A program made the translations under genes and the position numbers. From positions 374,249,803-374,313,802 of the forward strand of contig NC_073303.1 in assembly GCF_027595985.1 (NCBI RefSeq): a stretch of 64,000 bases of DNA, given 5' to 3'. Position 1 is the first letter of the stretch. Every line of letters starts with the position of its first letter. Source of the stretch: Sorex araneus (taxonomy: Eukaryota; Chordata; Mammalia; Eulipotyphla; Soricidae). Positions 45,998 through 58,000 of the stretch are shown piece by piece. A model generated the notes under the pieces. The model searched no databases and had not been told where the DNA came from. It saw nothing but the letters and a program-made list of their open reading frames with translations.

Positions 45998-48706
45998 ATG
46001 GCACAAAATCCCATGACAATAATTTATCTTAATGTTAATGGGCTAAATGCACCAATCAAGAGGCACAGAGTGGCAAAATGGATTCGGAAACTAAACCCAA
46101 CTTTCTGCTGCCTACAAGAAACACATCTGAATAGTAAGAACAAACACAGACTCAAAATCAAAGGATGGAAAACAATCCTGCAAGCAAACAGCCCCCTCAA
46201 AAAAAAGGCGGGGGTGGCCATACTAGTATCCGATAGCATAGATTTCAGGCTAAAAAAGATCAGAAGGGACAGCAAAGGTCATTTTATATTCACCAAGGGA
46301 TATATACAACAGGAAGAAATCACACTCCTAAACGTATACTTAAAAGAACTCCTAACAGAATTTAAGGAGGACATAACTAGCACCACGATAGTAGTTGGAG
46401 ATTTCAACACTGCCTTATCACCTCTGGATAGATCGACAAGAACAACACTCAGCAAGGAAACAATGGCCCTGAAGGAAGAAATGGAGGAGACAGGGCTAAT
46501 AGACCTATACAGGGCTATATACCCCAAAAAGAAAGAATACACATTCTTTTCCAGCGCACACGGAACGTTTTCCAAAATAGACCATGTTCTGGGCCACAAA
46601 TTATACCTTAATAGAATTGGGAAGATAGAAATTGTATCAACTATCTTTTCAGACCATGATGCACTGAAGATGGAAGTTAATCATGCACAGACGCGGAGAA
46701 CCAAATCAAACACTTGTAAATTAAACAACTCACTATTGAACAATGAGTGGGTCATGGAGGAAATCAAGGAAGAAATTAAGAGATACCTCGAAACAAATGA
46801 GAATGAAGACACAAGCTACCAGAACGTATGGGACGCAGCTAAAGCTGTGTTAAGGGGAAAATTTATAGCTCTGCAAGCCTTCCTGAGAAAGGAAGAACGG
46901 GCCTATATAGATAGCTTGACTTTGCAGCTCAAGATCTCAGAAGAGGACCAGCAAAAGGAACCCAAACCAGATCGAAGGAAAGAAATAATAAAACTTAGAA
47001 CATAAATTAATGATATGGAAACCCGAAAAACAATCCGTAAGATCAATGAAACAAAGAGCTTGTTCTTCGAGAAAATAAATAAGATTGATAAACTGCTAGC
47101 AAGACTCACAAAGAAAGAAAGAGAGAAAACCCTAATAAACCGAATCAGAAATGAAAAGGGGGACATCACAACAGAAACCAAGGAGATTCAAAGGATCATC
47201 AGAGACTACTTTGAAAGTCTGTATGCCACGAAACAAGAAAACCTAAAAGAAATAGACGAATTCCTTGACTCCTACAATCTCCCAAGACTGAGCCAAGAAG
47301 ACGTGAAATACCTCAATAGGCCCATAAATATCAAGGAAATCGAAACTGTAATCAAAAGTCTCCCCAAAAACAAAAGCCCAGGTCCAGACGGATTCACTGG
47401 CGAATTCTTCCAAACATTTAAAGAAGACTTGTTGCCAGTTCTCCTCAAGCTTTTCCAGGAAATTGAAAAGACAGGAACCCTTCCGAACAGTTTCTACGAG
47501 GCACATATCTCCCTAATACCAAAAGCAAACAAAGACACTACTAACAAAGAAAACTATAGACCAATATCCTTGATGAACACCGATGCAAAGATCCTCAACA
47601 AAATACTAGCAAATAGAATCCAACAACTCATCAAAAAGATCATACACCATGACCAAGTGGGATTCATCCCGGGGATGCAAGGATGGTTTAACATTCGGAA
47701 ATCAATCAACATAATCCATCACATCAACAAAAGTAAAGATAAAAACCATATGATCATATCAATAGATGCAGAGAAAGCATTTGACAAGATCCAACACCCA
47801 TTCATGATAAAAACTCTTACCAAAATGGGTTTTGGAGGAACTTTTCTCAAGATAGTCAAAGCCATCTACCACGAACCTAGGGCAAGCATTATCATCAATG
47901 GAGAAAAACTAAGGGCTTTTCCTCTAAGATAGGGGACAAGACAAGGATGCCCACTCTCATCACTTCTCTTTAATATAGTATTGGAAGTATTAGCAATAGC
48001 CATCAGGCAAGAAAAAGATATTAAGGGGATTCAGATCGGAAAGGAAGAAATCAAGCTCTCAGTATTCGCAGACGATATGATGCTATACCTAGAGAAACCT
48101 AAAAGCTCTAGTAAGAAACTCTTAGAAACAATTGACCTATACAGTAAAGTCACAGGCTATAAAATCAATACCCAAAAATCCATGGCCTTCCTATATGCAA
48201 ACAATGAGACAGAGGAAAGGGACATGAAAAAAGCAATCCCATTCACAATTGTGCCCCAGAAAATCAAATATCTTGGAATCAGCTTAACTAAAGAAGTAAA
48301 GGACCTCTACAAAGAAAACTATAAAACGCTACTCCATGAAATAAAAGAGGACATGAGGAAATGGAAACATATCCCCTGCTCATGGATAGGGAGAATAAAC
48401 ATTGTCAAAATGGCAATACTCCCAAAAGCATTATACAGATTTAACGCGATCCCTATAGGGATACCCATGGCATTCTTCAAAGAAATGGAGCAAGCAATCC
48501 TGAAATTTATATGGAACAATAAACGCCCATGGATAACTAAAACAATTCTTGGGGAAAAGATGATGGGAGGCATCACCCTCCCCAACCTTAAACTGTACTA
48601 CAAAACGGTAACAATTAAAACAGCACGGTACTGGAACAAAGGCAGAGCTGCAGACCAATGGAACAGGGTGGAATATCCCCACACACAACCTCAAATGTAT
48701 GATCAT
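45998..48706 (+). pseudogene. L1 ORF2 endonuclease and reverse transcriptase part, broken
   Basis: ORF2p nicks target DNA and reverse-transcribes L1 RNA at the nick. The endonuclease domain keeps N14, E41 (in 'CLQETHL'), 'VGDFN' and 'SDHDAL'. A TAA at 47003-47005 and a TAG at 47930-47932 interrupt one continuous frame. The reverse transcriptase keeps its catalytic 'FADD' (48065-48076). The frame is cut at 48706 by the nested L1. Confidence 0.93.
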
Positions 48707-49259
48707 TGTTATCAACCCTTTATCAGATGGGTACTGCATAAATATCCTTTCCCATTCTGTAGACTGTCTTTGTATTTTGGTCACTGTTTCTTTTGAGTTG
48801 CAGAAGCTTCTTAGTTTGAGATAGTCCCATTTATTTATCTTTGTTTTCACTAGCTTAGCCAGTGGCGTGTCAGCTTTGAAGATACCTTTGGCTTCAATGT
48901 CATGGAGGGTTTTGCCGACCTTATCTTCAATGTACCTTAGGGATTCTGGTCTGATGTTGAGGTCTTTAATCCAGTTTGATCTGATTTTTGTACATGGTGA
49001 TAGATGGAGGTCTAAGCCCATTTTTTTGCATGTAGCCGTCCAGTTTTGCCAGCACAATTTGTTAAACATGCTTTCCTTGCTCCACTTCACATTTCTTGCT
49101 CCCTTATCAAAGATTAGATGATCATATATTTGGGGGTGTATGTCAGAGTATTCCATTGGTGTATGTCCACCTGTTCCATTGGTCTGCCGCTCTGCCTTTG
49201 TTCCAGTACCATGCTGTTTTAATGACTACCGCTTTGTAGTAGAGTTGGAAGTTGGGGAG

Positions 49260-49949
49260 GTTGATAACAAGGATATACAATGCAATGCACTGGTTGAACT
49301 CCACAAGAAGAAAACTGCCAACCCGATCAAAAAATGGGCTGATGAAATGAACAGAAACTTTTCCAAAGAAGAAATCCGAATGGCTAAGAGGCACATGAGA
49401 AAATGTTCAACATCACTAATCATCAGGGAAATGCAGATCAAAACAACAATGAGATATCATCTCACACCACAGAGACTGGCCCACATCCCCCAAAACAAAA
49501 GCAACCGGTGTTGGCGTGGATGTGGGGAGAAAGGGACTCTCCTTCACTGCTGGTGGGAATGCCGACTGGTTCAGCCCTTTTGGAAAACAATATGGACGAT
49601 TCTCAAAAAGTTAGAAATTGAGCTCCCATTCGACCCAGCAATACCACTCCTGGGAATATATCCCGGAGAGGCAAAAAGGTATAGTAGAGATGACATCTGC
49701 ATTTCCATGTTCATTGCCGCTCTGTTCACAATAGCCACAATATGGAAAAAAACAGAGTGCCCGAAAACAGATGATTGGCTAAAGAAACTCTGGTATATTT
49801 ACACAATGGAATACTATGTAGCTGTCAGGAAACATGAAGTCATGAAATTTGCATAAAAGTGGATCAACATGGAAAGTATCATGTTGAGTGAAATGAGTCA
49901 GAAAGAAAGAGACAGACATAGAAAGATTGCACTCATATTTGGAATATAA
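49260..49949 (+). pseudogene. ORF2 C-terminal part of the nested L1
   Basis: Encodes the ORF2 C-terminus, with cysteine-rich motif '[18 protein letters not shown]' (C-x3-C-x7-H-x4-C) and the conserved terminus up to 'MKFA'. The frame breaks shortly before the ancestral stop. Identical domain order to 50449-51534 but a younger, less mutated copy. Confidence 0.85.
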
Positions 49950-50434
49950 TGTAACTGAGAAGTACAAGTTGGCAACGATGCAACTTCTGGCAGATATCTC
50001 TCTGGACTTAGTTACTAAAATACTAAATTACAGAAACCCAAAACTGAGAGGCCGCTAAGTGTGGTCACTCGACCTCATACCTCTTCATCCTCAGCAATGG
50101 AAAACAAATTATCTAATGCTTCCTTTTCAGCAGGTCTGACTTTAGGGGAGAGACTCTCCAAACAATAATAGTGAGTTTTGTTGAAATATTGTATACAATC
50201 AAAGTGAAAGTAAAGTGAAATTTATTAGTTACACAGGCGGGGGGGGGCTTAGGGGGGGGCTAGTGGTGTGGGGGGGTTTGGGGTGTGAGGGGGCGGGGTG
50301 GAGCTATACTGGGATACTTGGTGGTGGAATATGAGCACTGGTGAAGGGATGGGTATTCGAGCATTGTATAACTGAGATTTAAACCTGAAAACTTTGTAAC
50401 TGTCCACATGGTGACTCAATAAAAAATTTAAAAA
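49950..50434 (+). other. 3'UTR of the nested L1, with G-rich tract
   Basis: Contains runs of 5-9 Gs at 50237-50300, a strong G-quadruplex candidate. It ends 'ccacatggtgactcaataaa' plus As. Its complement identifies the L1 ends at 2255, 5709, 59028 and 60090. Confidence 0.85.
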
Positions 50435-50448
50435 AAATGTATGATCAT

Positions 50449-51534
50449 CTAATCTTTAATAAAGGAGCAAGAGATGTGAAGTGGAGCAAGGAAAGCCTCT
50501 TTAACAAATGGTGCTGGCACAACTGGACTACCACATGCAAAAAAATGGGCTTAGAACTCGACCTGACACCATGCACAAAAGTCAGATCAAAATGGATTAA
50601 AGACCTCAACATCAGACCACAAACCATAACGTACATTGAAGACAAGGTCGGCAAAACCCTCTACGATATTGAAGATAAAGGTATCTTCAAAGGTGACACG
50701 GAACTAAGCAATCGAGTAAAAACAGAGATCAACGAATGGGACTACATTAAACTAAAAAGCTTCTGCACCGCAAAAGATACAGTGACCAGAATACAAAGAC
50801 TATCCACAGAATGGGAAAGGATATTTACACAATACCCATCAGATAAGGGGTTGATATCAATGGTATATAAAGCACTGGTTGAACTCTACAAGAAGAAAAC
50901 ATCCAACCCCATCAAAAAATGGGGAGAAGAAATGAACAGAAACTTTACCAAGGAAGAGATACAAATGGCCAAAAGCCACATGAAAAAGTGCTCTACATCA
51001 CTAATCGTCAAAGAGATGCAGATCAAAACAACCATGAGATACCACCTCACACCACAGAGACTAGCACACATCCAAAAGAACAAAAGCAACTGCTGTTGGA
51101 GAGGATGTGGGGAGAAAGGGACCCTTCTACACTGCTGGTGGGAATGCCGGCTAGTTCAGCCCTTTTGGAAAACAATATGGACGATTCTCAAAAAACTAGA
51201 AGTTGAGCTCCCATTTGACCCAGCAATACCACTGCTGGGAATATATCCCAGAAAAGCCAAAAAGTATAGTCGAAGTGACATATGCACTTATATGTTCACC
51301 GCAGCACTGTTTACAATAGCCAGAATCTGGAAAAAACCCTAGTGCCCTAGAACAGATGACTGGTTGAAGAAACTCTGTTACATCTATACAATGGAATACT
51401 ATGCAGCTGTTAGAAAAAATGAGGTCATGACGTTTGCATATAAGTGGATCAACATGGAAAGTATCATGCTAAGTGAAATGAGTCAGAAAGAGAGAGACAG
51501 ACATAGAAAGATTGCACTCATCTGTGGAATATAG
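50449..51534 (+). pseudogene. L1 ORF2 C-terminal part (continuation of host L1)
   Basis: Resumes the host ORF2 after the nested element. Carries the thumb/C-terminal region and the zinc-knuckle motif '[19 protein letters not shown]'. A TAG at 51340-51342 ends the frame early; the ancestral stop is at 51532-51534. Confidence 0.92.
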
Positions 51535-51990
51535 AATAATAGACTATAAGACTAACGCCCATGAATTGTAGAAATAAGTACCTGGAGGTTGTCTCCATGA
51601 CTTGGAGGCTGGTCTCTCATTCTGGGTAACTCAGGGAAGGGACCACCAAGTAAAACGTGGTTGGAGGTCATGTGGGGGAAGGGTGATGCGGGCAGAATAC
51701 AGACTAGAGACTGAACACAATGGCCACTCAACACCTTTATTGCAAACCACAACACCTAATCAGAGAGAGAGAACAAAAGGGAATACCCTGCCATAGTGGC
51801 AGGGTGGGGTGGGGGGAGACGGGACTGGGGAGGGGGGGAGGGATGTTGGGTTTACTGGTGGTGGAGAATGGGCACTGGTGAAGAGATGGGTTATCGAACT
51901 TTGTATGGGGGAAACATGAGCACAAAGATGTATGGATCTGTAACTGTACCCTCACGATGACTCTCTAATTAAAAATAAACTAATAAAAAA
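51535..51990 (+). other. 3'UTR of the host L1, with G-rich tract
   Basis: G runs at 51797-51842 form a G-quadruplex candidate. The end 'gatgactctctaattaaaaa' differs from the nested L1, so it defines a separate lineage. The same lineage supplied the L1 part of the U6 chimera. Confidence 0.85.
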
Positions 51991-51992
51991 AA

Positions 51993-52090
51993 GACCATGG
52001 TGATAGTAGGGCACTTACCTCGCTCACAGCTGGTCCAGGTTCCACCTCCAGCATCCCATGTGGTCCCTGAGCAAGGTGAAACATGTAGCA
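51993..52090 (+). mobile_element. SINE-A, truncated, at the L1 3' junction
   Basis: 'ggtgatagtagggcacttac' to 'atgtggtccctgagca' fits head and part of the body. The L1 integrated at or just upstream of its head. Confidence 0.7.
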
Positions 52091-52424
52091 AAACAAAATG
52101 GAAATGATGAGGGAGCATCATGATACTGTCTCTTGGGGATGTTTATGGGAAACTCTGGTCCATAATCTGTGCAAAGCTATCATACTGAGAAGGCGGGGCA
52201 GCCCTTACTGCTGTGGGGCGCTGAAGTCAACGGGTTCCCTGACGTGTTCTTTAAACTGACGTCTTCTTGGCACACCTACATGGCTGTTTGCATTCTGACA
52301 CGCTCCTTCCTGTGGCACTCTGAGCTTCCACATGAGTAGATCATGTGGTTTAGAAATCACTTTAAATTTTTAATTTTTAATTCCAGCCACTATCCTTTCC
52401 CAGATGATAGCCCTGAGAAAGACA
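52091..52424. other. Unique DNA
   Basis: Nothing recognised. Confidence 0.5.
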
Positions 52425-52597
52425 GAAATATAATACAGTGGGTAGGGCCTTGCAGTGCTGACCCAGGTTCCATCCCCAGCACCCCATATGGTCCCCTGAG
52501 CCGCCCTCCTGCCTCCCTCCCCGCAGGAGTGATCCCTCAGTGCAGAGCTAGAAGTAGAACTAGAAGTAGAGCCAGAGCTTGTGAACCACTGGATGAG
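52425..52597 (+). mobile_element. SINE-A with short internal repeats
   Basis: Head and body present. 'gagctagaagtaga' is duplicated at about 52543-52575. Confidence 0.75.
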
Positions 52598-52742
52598 GGA
52601 AGGAAAAGGGAGGAAAGGGAAGGGGAGGAGGAGGGAGGGGAGAAGAGGAGAGTGGAGGGGAAGAGAGGGAAGAGGAGGGGAGGGGAGGGGAGGGGAGGGG
52701 AGGGGAGGGGAGGGGAGGGGAGGGGAGGGAAGAGAAAGAATA
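52598..52742. repeat. (GAGGGGA)n polypurine tract
   Basis: About 145 bp, with near-perfect GGGGA pentamers at 52675-52730, grown at the tail of the preceding SINE-A. Confidence 0.95.
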
Positions 52743-54637
52743 GAGTAGCAGATGGTGAATATTGTCATAGTCAATTATTGCTATTGCACAAGTTGCTTGG
52801 TCAAAATTTAAGAATTGAAATGCCTGCTCTGTTCTCAAGCACTTCCGGAAAACTGATTTCCAATTGCCTTTTGTAGATTGGAACTGTAGTCACTACCAGG
52901 AAAGAATTCAAATAGCCTTTCCATTACTTTGAAAAGACTCTAGAGTTATGTTCTTAGGCTTTTCTCTCCATTTACATTTTTTGCACGTCCCATTTCCTAA
53001 CAATACCAAATTAATCACAGTATGTCTTGATGTCTTTGTCATGGAATAAGTTCTTTGTTACTTAATTATTAGGTATTCTCATATTTATTAACTAGAAATT
53101 GGAAATTTTTTCTAATTACTTCATATTTTCTTTCACACTTCCTTTTCTTCTCAAGTGAACCTCGTTTGTATATCTTTAATAATAAAAGCAATTTAGAAAT
53201 AATACACTTTCTTGTGATTCAATTCTAGGAAAGTATGTTGTTTCTTTTTTGTTCTGCAAGTATAATGCTATGACACCCAGTTCTATGTTATTTCTCTTCT
53301 CTTTGAGAAAAAAAGCACTCTTGTTTCTTTAACAATACCTTTGAAAGTTAAAAATAGAAGAATAAAAATCACTATACCATTAAAAATATTCAACCTTTCA
53401 AAAAGTCAGAATACAAAGAAGATATTATTATAGTCTAGGGTATAGAAAATTGGCTTTATCTGATCAATCTTATAAAGTCTGAAAAAAACTTTGAATGATG
53501 AAGGGATTTCTTAAATCAAGTCTTTTAATTATTTTTGAAAGAATAGAAAATAAAAGGTTATATCTTCTTGCACAGTGCTTGGAGGAATACTTTTTCACAG
53601 ATTCTCCAAGCTAAGCAAAATCAAATCTGTTCATTAATTTCCTGGGAACTGACCAAAAAAAAGTTCTCTGTGTAATAGCCATTGCAATTGATAGCAGATA
53701 CATTTTTATGCTGTGTCAGTTTTCACAATTTAGTGAAGGATTATGATACCATTGTCTCAAAATAAAACTACATATTGGCTTAAGAATAGCATATTTCCAT
53801 GGTATATTTCTAACATGGTCTATTGTAATGTTAATTAACTTAGTTACATTTTTCCAACATATTAAATTGACAGTCTTGGCTAAAACATTCTATAAATACT
53901 CACAGAACAATCATGATTTTCATTGTTGGCTTTTTTATTATCAGAGCAAAAGAGTCCATGTTTACAGAAGGCCACTATTAATTATCTTGATAAAAGTGGC
54001 ATACAAAACCCTCTTAAATATGTAATTTAAAAGGTCAGAGTCATAGCAAAAAAATTGCTTTTCATTTTATCTTATCAGAGAAAAATAAAGGCAACAAAAA
54101 AACTACACCATGTGCTTACTTATGAAGTCAAAAAGAGAACATTTCTTTCACGCCTCTGTCCACAGGGGTTTGTGAGACTGGACCCCATCAGTGTCATGTA
54201 AGTCACAGGGACAGAGCCACTCGCTGACTTGGCCCATTAAATTTATTCTTTGAAGGTACTTTCTCTCCATGTACAGGGCCACAGATTCCAACTTCACCCT
54301 AAAAGGATTCAAATCAACAAATTATAAAAATGTGTGTAAATATGGATGAATATTCAGAAGACGCTGTATGTGAATAAAAAACATGTCAGTCCAGAAAGGT
54401 TATATGTTACATCAATCCATTTGTTCAACATCCCTGACGTCACAAATTTGTAAAATTGGAGAACAGATTGGAGGCTGCCAGGCTCTTGCTAGAGACTACC
54501 TAAGGTGCTAGGTTGGCAAATGAGGAAGGGGCTTGAGTGGTTTAGTAAAAGGATTGTTTGAGGAATCCTTGTGTGGAAATGGTCCGTGTTTTGTGGACAC
54601 CCCTGTCAGTAACACGTTGGTGATGTAAAATGACAGT
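52743..54637. other. Unique AT-rich DNA
   Basis: Nothing recognised in 1.9 kb. Confidence 0.55.
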
Positions 54638-54649
54638 ACTATCATTTTT

Positions 54650-54807
54650 TTTTCTTTTTGGGTCACACCCGGTGATGCACAGGGGTTACTCCTGGCTCTG
54701 CACTCAGGAATGCTCAGGGGACCATATGGGATGCTGGGAATCAAACCTCGGGTCAGCTGCGTGCAAGGCAAATGCCCTACTTGCTGTGCTATCGCTCCAG
54801 CCCAAGC
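54650..54807 (-). mobile_element. SINE-A with target duplication
   Basis: Complete except for a short internal loss; 'actatcattttt' at 54638-54649 and 54808-54819. Confidence 0.95.
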
Positions 54808-54819
54808 ACTATCATTTTT

Positions 54820-55525
54820 TAAGATGTCAACACAGGAATGAAAATAGGAGATGCACGTGATTTTATAACTGAAGCAAATCTGCAACTAGTCTACTGATTA
54901 CAAAGTTAAAATGTCTTTGATACTCTGTGACTACAGAAACTGTGTATGAGACTGGCCATGCACTGATGTAATGTCTACAAATGTACAGCAGATGTTCTAA
55001 TTCCTTTAAACATATCATTTCTTAAGAAGTTTGGGGGAAGCATAAAAAAATCAGAAAACTCTAGGAAAATGCCAGCTAACTTAAGAAATGACTGATTCAC
55101 AGCAGGACTCATGCTATAAACAGGTAAGAAAAATAAATTTTGAAGAGGTCTTAGCCCAAATTTCTGAAAGTTCAGTGCTGAAGATACCTTGTGTTCTTGT
55201 TAGTGTTAGAGACTTTTAGATCTTCTTGTCACAAATAAGTAAGAGATTCAGGTGGAATGCATGCTGTATCAACTTTGTGCACTCCACATGTGAGTTGGAA
55301 AATGGATTACAGAGTTTAGCGATGGTTTTTGTCAATGTGGGAAAGGAGAAAAAATGTTATAAAAACAGCATTGGTATTAGAAGGAATCAATGTGGAGAAA
55401 GTGAGGGAACGGAACTGAATAAGGCATAATCAATTAATTCTAAATATTAGAACTGATATGCAAAGCTCTGTTGAGAACTAATAAAAGTCATGCCTGACAA
55501 GACTCTGGTTTCTTTTAGGAAAAAT
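54820..55525. other. Unique DNA
   Basis: Nothing recognised. Confidence 0.5.
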
Positions 55526-55533
55526 ATCCTTGT

Positions 55534-55785
55534 CTGGGCTGGACCAATAGCACAGCAGTAGGGTGTTTGTCTTGCATGCAGCCAACCCGGGTTCGATTTC
55601 TCCGCCCCTCTCGGAGAGCCTGGCAAGCTACCAAGAGTGCCTCGCCCACACAGCAGAGCCTGGCAAGCTACCTGTGGTGTATTGGATATGCCAAAAACAT
55701 TAACAACAAGTCTCATAATGGAGACGTTACTGGTGCCCGCTCAAGCAAATCGGTGAGCAATGGGATGAAAGTGACAGTGACAGTG
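55534..55785 (+). mobile_element. SINE-B with target duplication
   Basis: 'atccttgt' at 55526-55533 and 55786-55793. The tail is GTGACA units. Confidence 0.95.
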
Positions 55786-55793
55786 ATCCTTGT

Positions 55794-57038
55794 ACTAAAG
55801 ATTAGTTGAAAGGAAACAATCATGTGCTAAACTTGAAGGGAGGCATTGCAGGAATATGACATTTGTCTAAAAAGTATTAACTAGGTTTTAGGGTAGGGGC
55901 TTATAAGCTCTGTTCCATATTCTAAATTCATACTAATGCTACTTGTGTAAATTATGTTCTGCTGGAACACAGAAAGACTCACTTGGGTTTATAAATAAAT
56001 GGCTGCTCTCTTGCTGTATTGGTGATACTGAGTAGTTGAAACAGACCACTTGTTATTCAAAGCCAAAATAGCAAAATACATGCGCACTAACTGGCCACTT
56101 ACAAGAAAAATCTGTTGACTCTTCTTCGAGAGGTTCAAATCTAAGATAACAATAACAAGAATCTCCAAAATATACTAAAAATTCATAAGCTCATTTTTCC
56201 TGTGTAGTGAATGTTGTTTATGTTATTAAGTAACATAAACACATGATAAATATGTGTTAGTTAACATGGCATATTTATGTTATGTCAGTGACATAAATAT
56301 GTTAGAACAATGTTATTATGTATAGCTGCAAGTACTGTGGCTACAACTTTGCAAGCATTTAGCCCACAGAAGCAAATAAAATCTATGAGCTATAAAATAG
56401 TCAATAGTCATCAAGATAACTGCTTGAACTTCCATTTCACAGAGTCCATAGCTGGCCAGCATGTTAGTGGGGCACAGTCTGATCTATTCCTATAGATGCA
56501 CTAGAAGCAAAAAAACAGTCTCACAAATTTAAAGAATATTATAAAGGGTTTTTATGTTCCAATTTAAGTAATTCTGTGTCTGAAAGAATTGGCTAAGTCT
56601 CTAAGTTTGTCTAAATTACTCCTAGCATAAACTTTTTCACTCTGATAATTTGATTCCTGTAAGAAATTTTGAAAGGAATTTGAGTTAGAATCTAAGTAAT
56701 GTGACAAGGGTCGCACCGAAGAGCATAGTTAATATGACCTTTACTTCTGTAGAAAAAAAAAAAGAGATTCTTAATTTATACACAGGGAACAAATAAAAAT
56801 AAGACAAAACACAGCAATTAAAAGTATGAATATCAAACTTTAGTGTTCCTATTTTTAGAAGCTACAACACCAATATGCATCTGGGTGGTATAAGACTAAA
56901 TTAAACAATTCTTGTTAGTATTCAAGAATTATAATAACAGAAGAAAACAGAGGTCTTTAATTTGGGGGAAAATAAAGTACTTTCCCTCCTTAGATCCCTG
57001 CTTATCTTCTCAAACCCACCTCACCCATTTTCTTTTAT
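55794..57038. other. Unique AT-rich DNA
   Basis: Nothing recognised. Confidence 0.5.
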
Positions 57039-57039
57039 T

Positions 57040-57180
57040 TTCAGTTGGGGAAGAGGGTGGGCCACACCTGGTTGCTCCGGGCTCTGTGCTCAGGGATCAC
57101 ACCTGGCGGTGTTCAGGGACACCAGTGTGATGCTAGGGATCAAGCCATTGTATACAATGTCTGAAATCCTGTACTACCTC
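57040..57180 (-). mobile_element. Old SINE-A
   Basis: 'gtgctcagggatcacacctg' and 'gatgctagggatcaagcc' give the complement of the body and B box. Confidence 0.65.
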
Positions 57181-57682
57181 ATACCCCCTCATTTTACACT
57201 TTATTTACTTTTTAATTTATTTATATTTTATTGAAGCACAATAGATTAAAAGAAGTGTTGAGAAATATAGGGGAGATAGACAGCCACATGTCAAAAGAGA
57301 ACGCATCATGTCACCCATTTTAATCCTTTATTTTTGTGGGTTTGAGAGATAGAGAAGCAAAGGCAGCGCCAGGACAGGCTCATAAAGAAACCAGAAGAAG
57401 ATAGGCCAAAGTTTCATTCCAGAATTTCCGGAATTGAGCACAGATACCTGGAATTGAGTCATGATTTCCCCGGAAGGAGATAGGCATGGGGAGGTCAACT
57501 AAGGGTTAATAATCAGATGCAGGTAGGAAAGCCCTCCCACCCCCATATAAGTCTTATATAACTCTTATGCAACCTTTATGTAACTCCAACTTATAACCAA
57601 CCTGCTAAGTACAAGTAGTGGAGAGCCCCTCAGACAGCCAAAAAGGTGGTCTGCAGAAAGTCCCTATTATATAATGCTATGG

Positions 57683-57689
57683 TATAAAA
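57683..57689 (+). promoter_or_regulatory. TATA box of the LTR
   Basis: 'tataaaa', about 100 bp upstream of the LTR poly(A) signal. Confidence 0.55.
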
Positions 57690-57789
57690 GCACCTCACTT
57701 TTGAGACTCGGGGCACTCCTTCCAAGAAGACTGCCACAGTGTCAGTGAGTGGGAGGAGGAGACCCTAGCTCCAGCTAGCAGAGCTAGCC

Positions 57790-57795
57790 AATAAA
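57790..57795 (+). terminator. LTR polyadenylation signal AATAAA
   Basis: Followed at 57801-57825 by 'tgtgcttattgcattacaac', a plausible cleavage region. Confidence 0.55.
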
Positions 57796-57890
57796 GGCCC
57801 TGTGCTTATTGCATTACAACTTGTCTTCATGTAACTCCTCTGGGGAGATCTTTGCCCGGTTTAACAGGTGTTTGTTTGGGCCCTGCACAG

Positions 57891-58000
57891 GGCTTACCTT
57901 TGTCTCTATGGTGATGGGTCACTGCTGTCTGTGTTCGGGGTGACTGTGAGGGATACCAGTGATCAAACCCAGTCTGGTCACTGTAATCCTGTATTATTTT
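57891..58000 (-). mobile_element. Possible SINE-A remnant
   Basis: 'gtgttcggggtgactgtgag' and 'cagtgatcaaacccagtctgg' weakly fit the complement of the SINE-A body and B box. Confidence 0.35.

Larger units (their letters stand above)
48707..50434 (+). mobile_element. Nested 5'-inverted L1 of a second 3'UTR lineage
   Basis: Exact 14-bp duplication 'aaatgtatgatcat' at 48693-48706 and 50435-50448. 48707 to about 49258 is inverted ORF2 sequence; about 49259-50434 is in sense orientation and carries the rest of ORF2 (stop 49947-49949), the 3'UTR and poly(A). Both inner ends share 'ggttgataaca', so the sense sequence continues without loss across the inversion, as expected of twin priming with microhomology. 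The sense part keeps a zinc knuckle. Confidence 0.95.
44446..51990 (+). mobile_element. Full-length L1, interrupted by a younger L1
   Basis: Bounded by 'aagaccacggtg' (44434-44445) and 'aagaccatggtg' (51991-52002), a 12-bp duplication with one CpG-type change. Parts: 5'UTR, ORF1, ORF2 and a G-rich 3'UTR ending in 'ctaattaaaaataaactaat' plus As. Without the 1.7-kb insertion it is about 5.8 kb, the normal length of a mammalian L1. Three in-frame stops (47003, 47930, 51340 area) and ORF1 lesions show it is dead. Confidence 0.95.
57240..57890 (+). mobile_element. Probable endogenous retroviral LTR (solo)
   Basis: Has the LTR order U3, TATA box, poly(A) signal, U5: 'tataaaag' at 57683 and AATAAA at 57790-57795, about 100 bp apart, followed by a GT/T-rich region. 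It is of gammaretrovirus-like layout. No internal retroviral genes flank it. Exact ends and target duplication were not resolved. Confidence 0.6.

Noticed and set aside
45998..51534. An active L1 capable of retrotransposition
   Set aside because: Three in-frame stops in ORF2, lesions in ORF1 and a 1.7-kb insertion.
43090..57890. A provirus between the two LTR-like regions
   Set aside because: The two LTR-like sequences do not resemble each other and no gag, pol or env lies between them; the interval is unique DNA, SINEs and L1.
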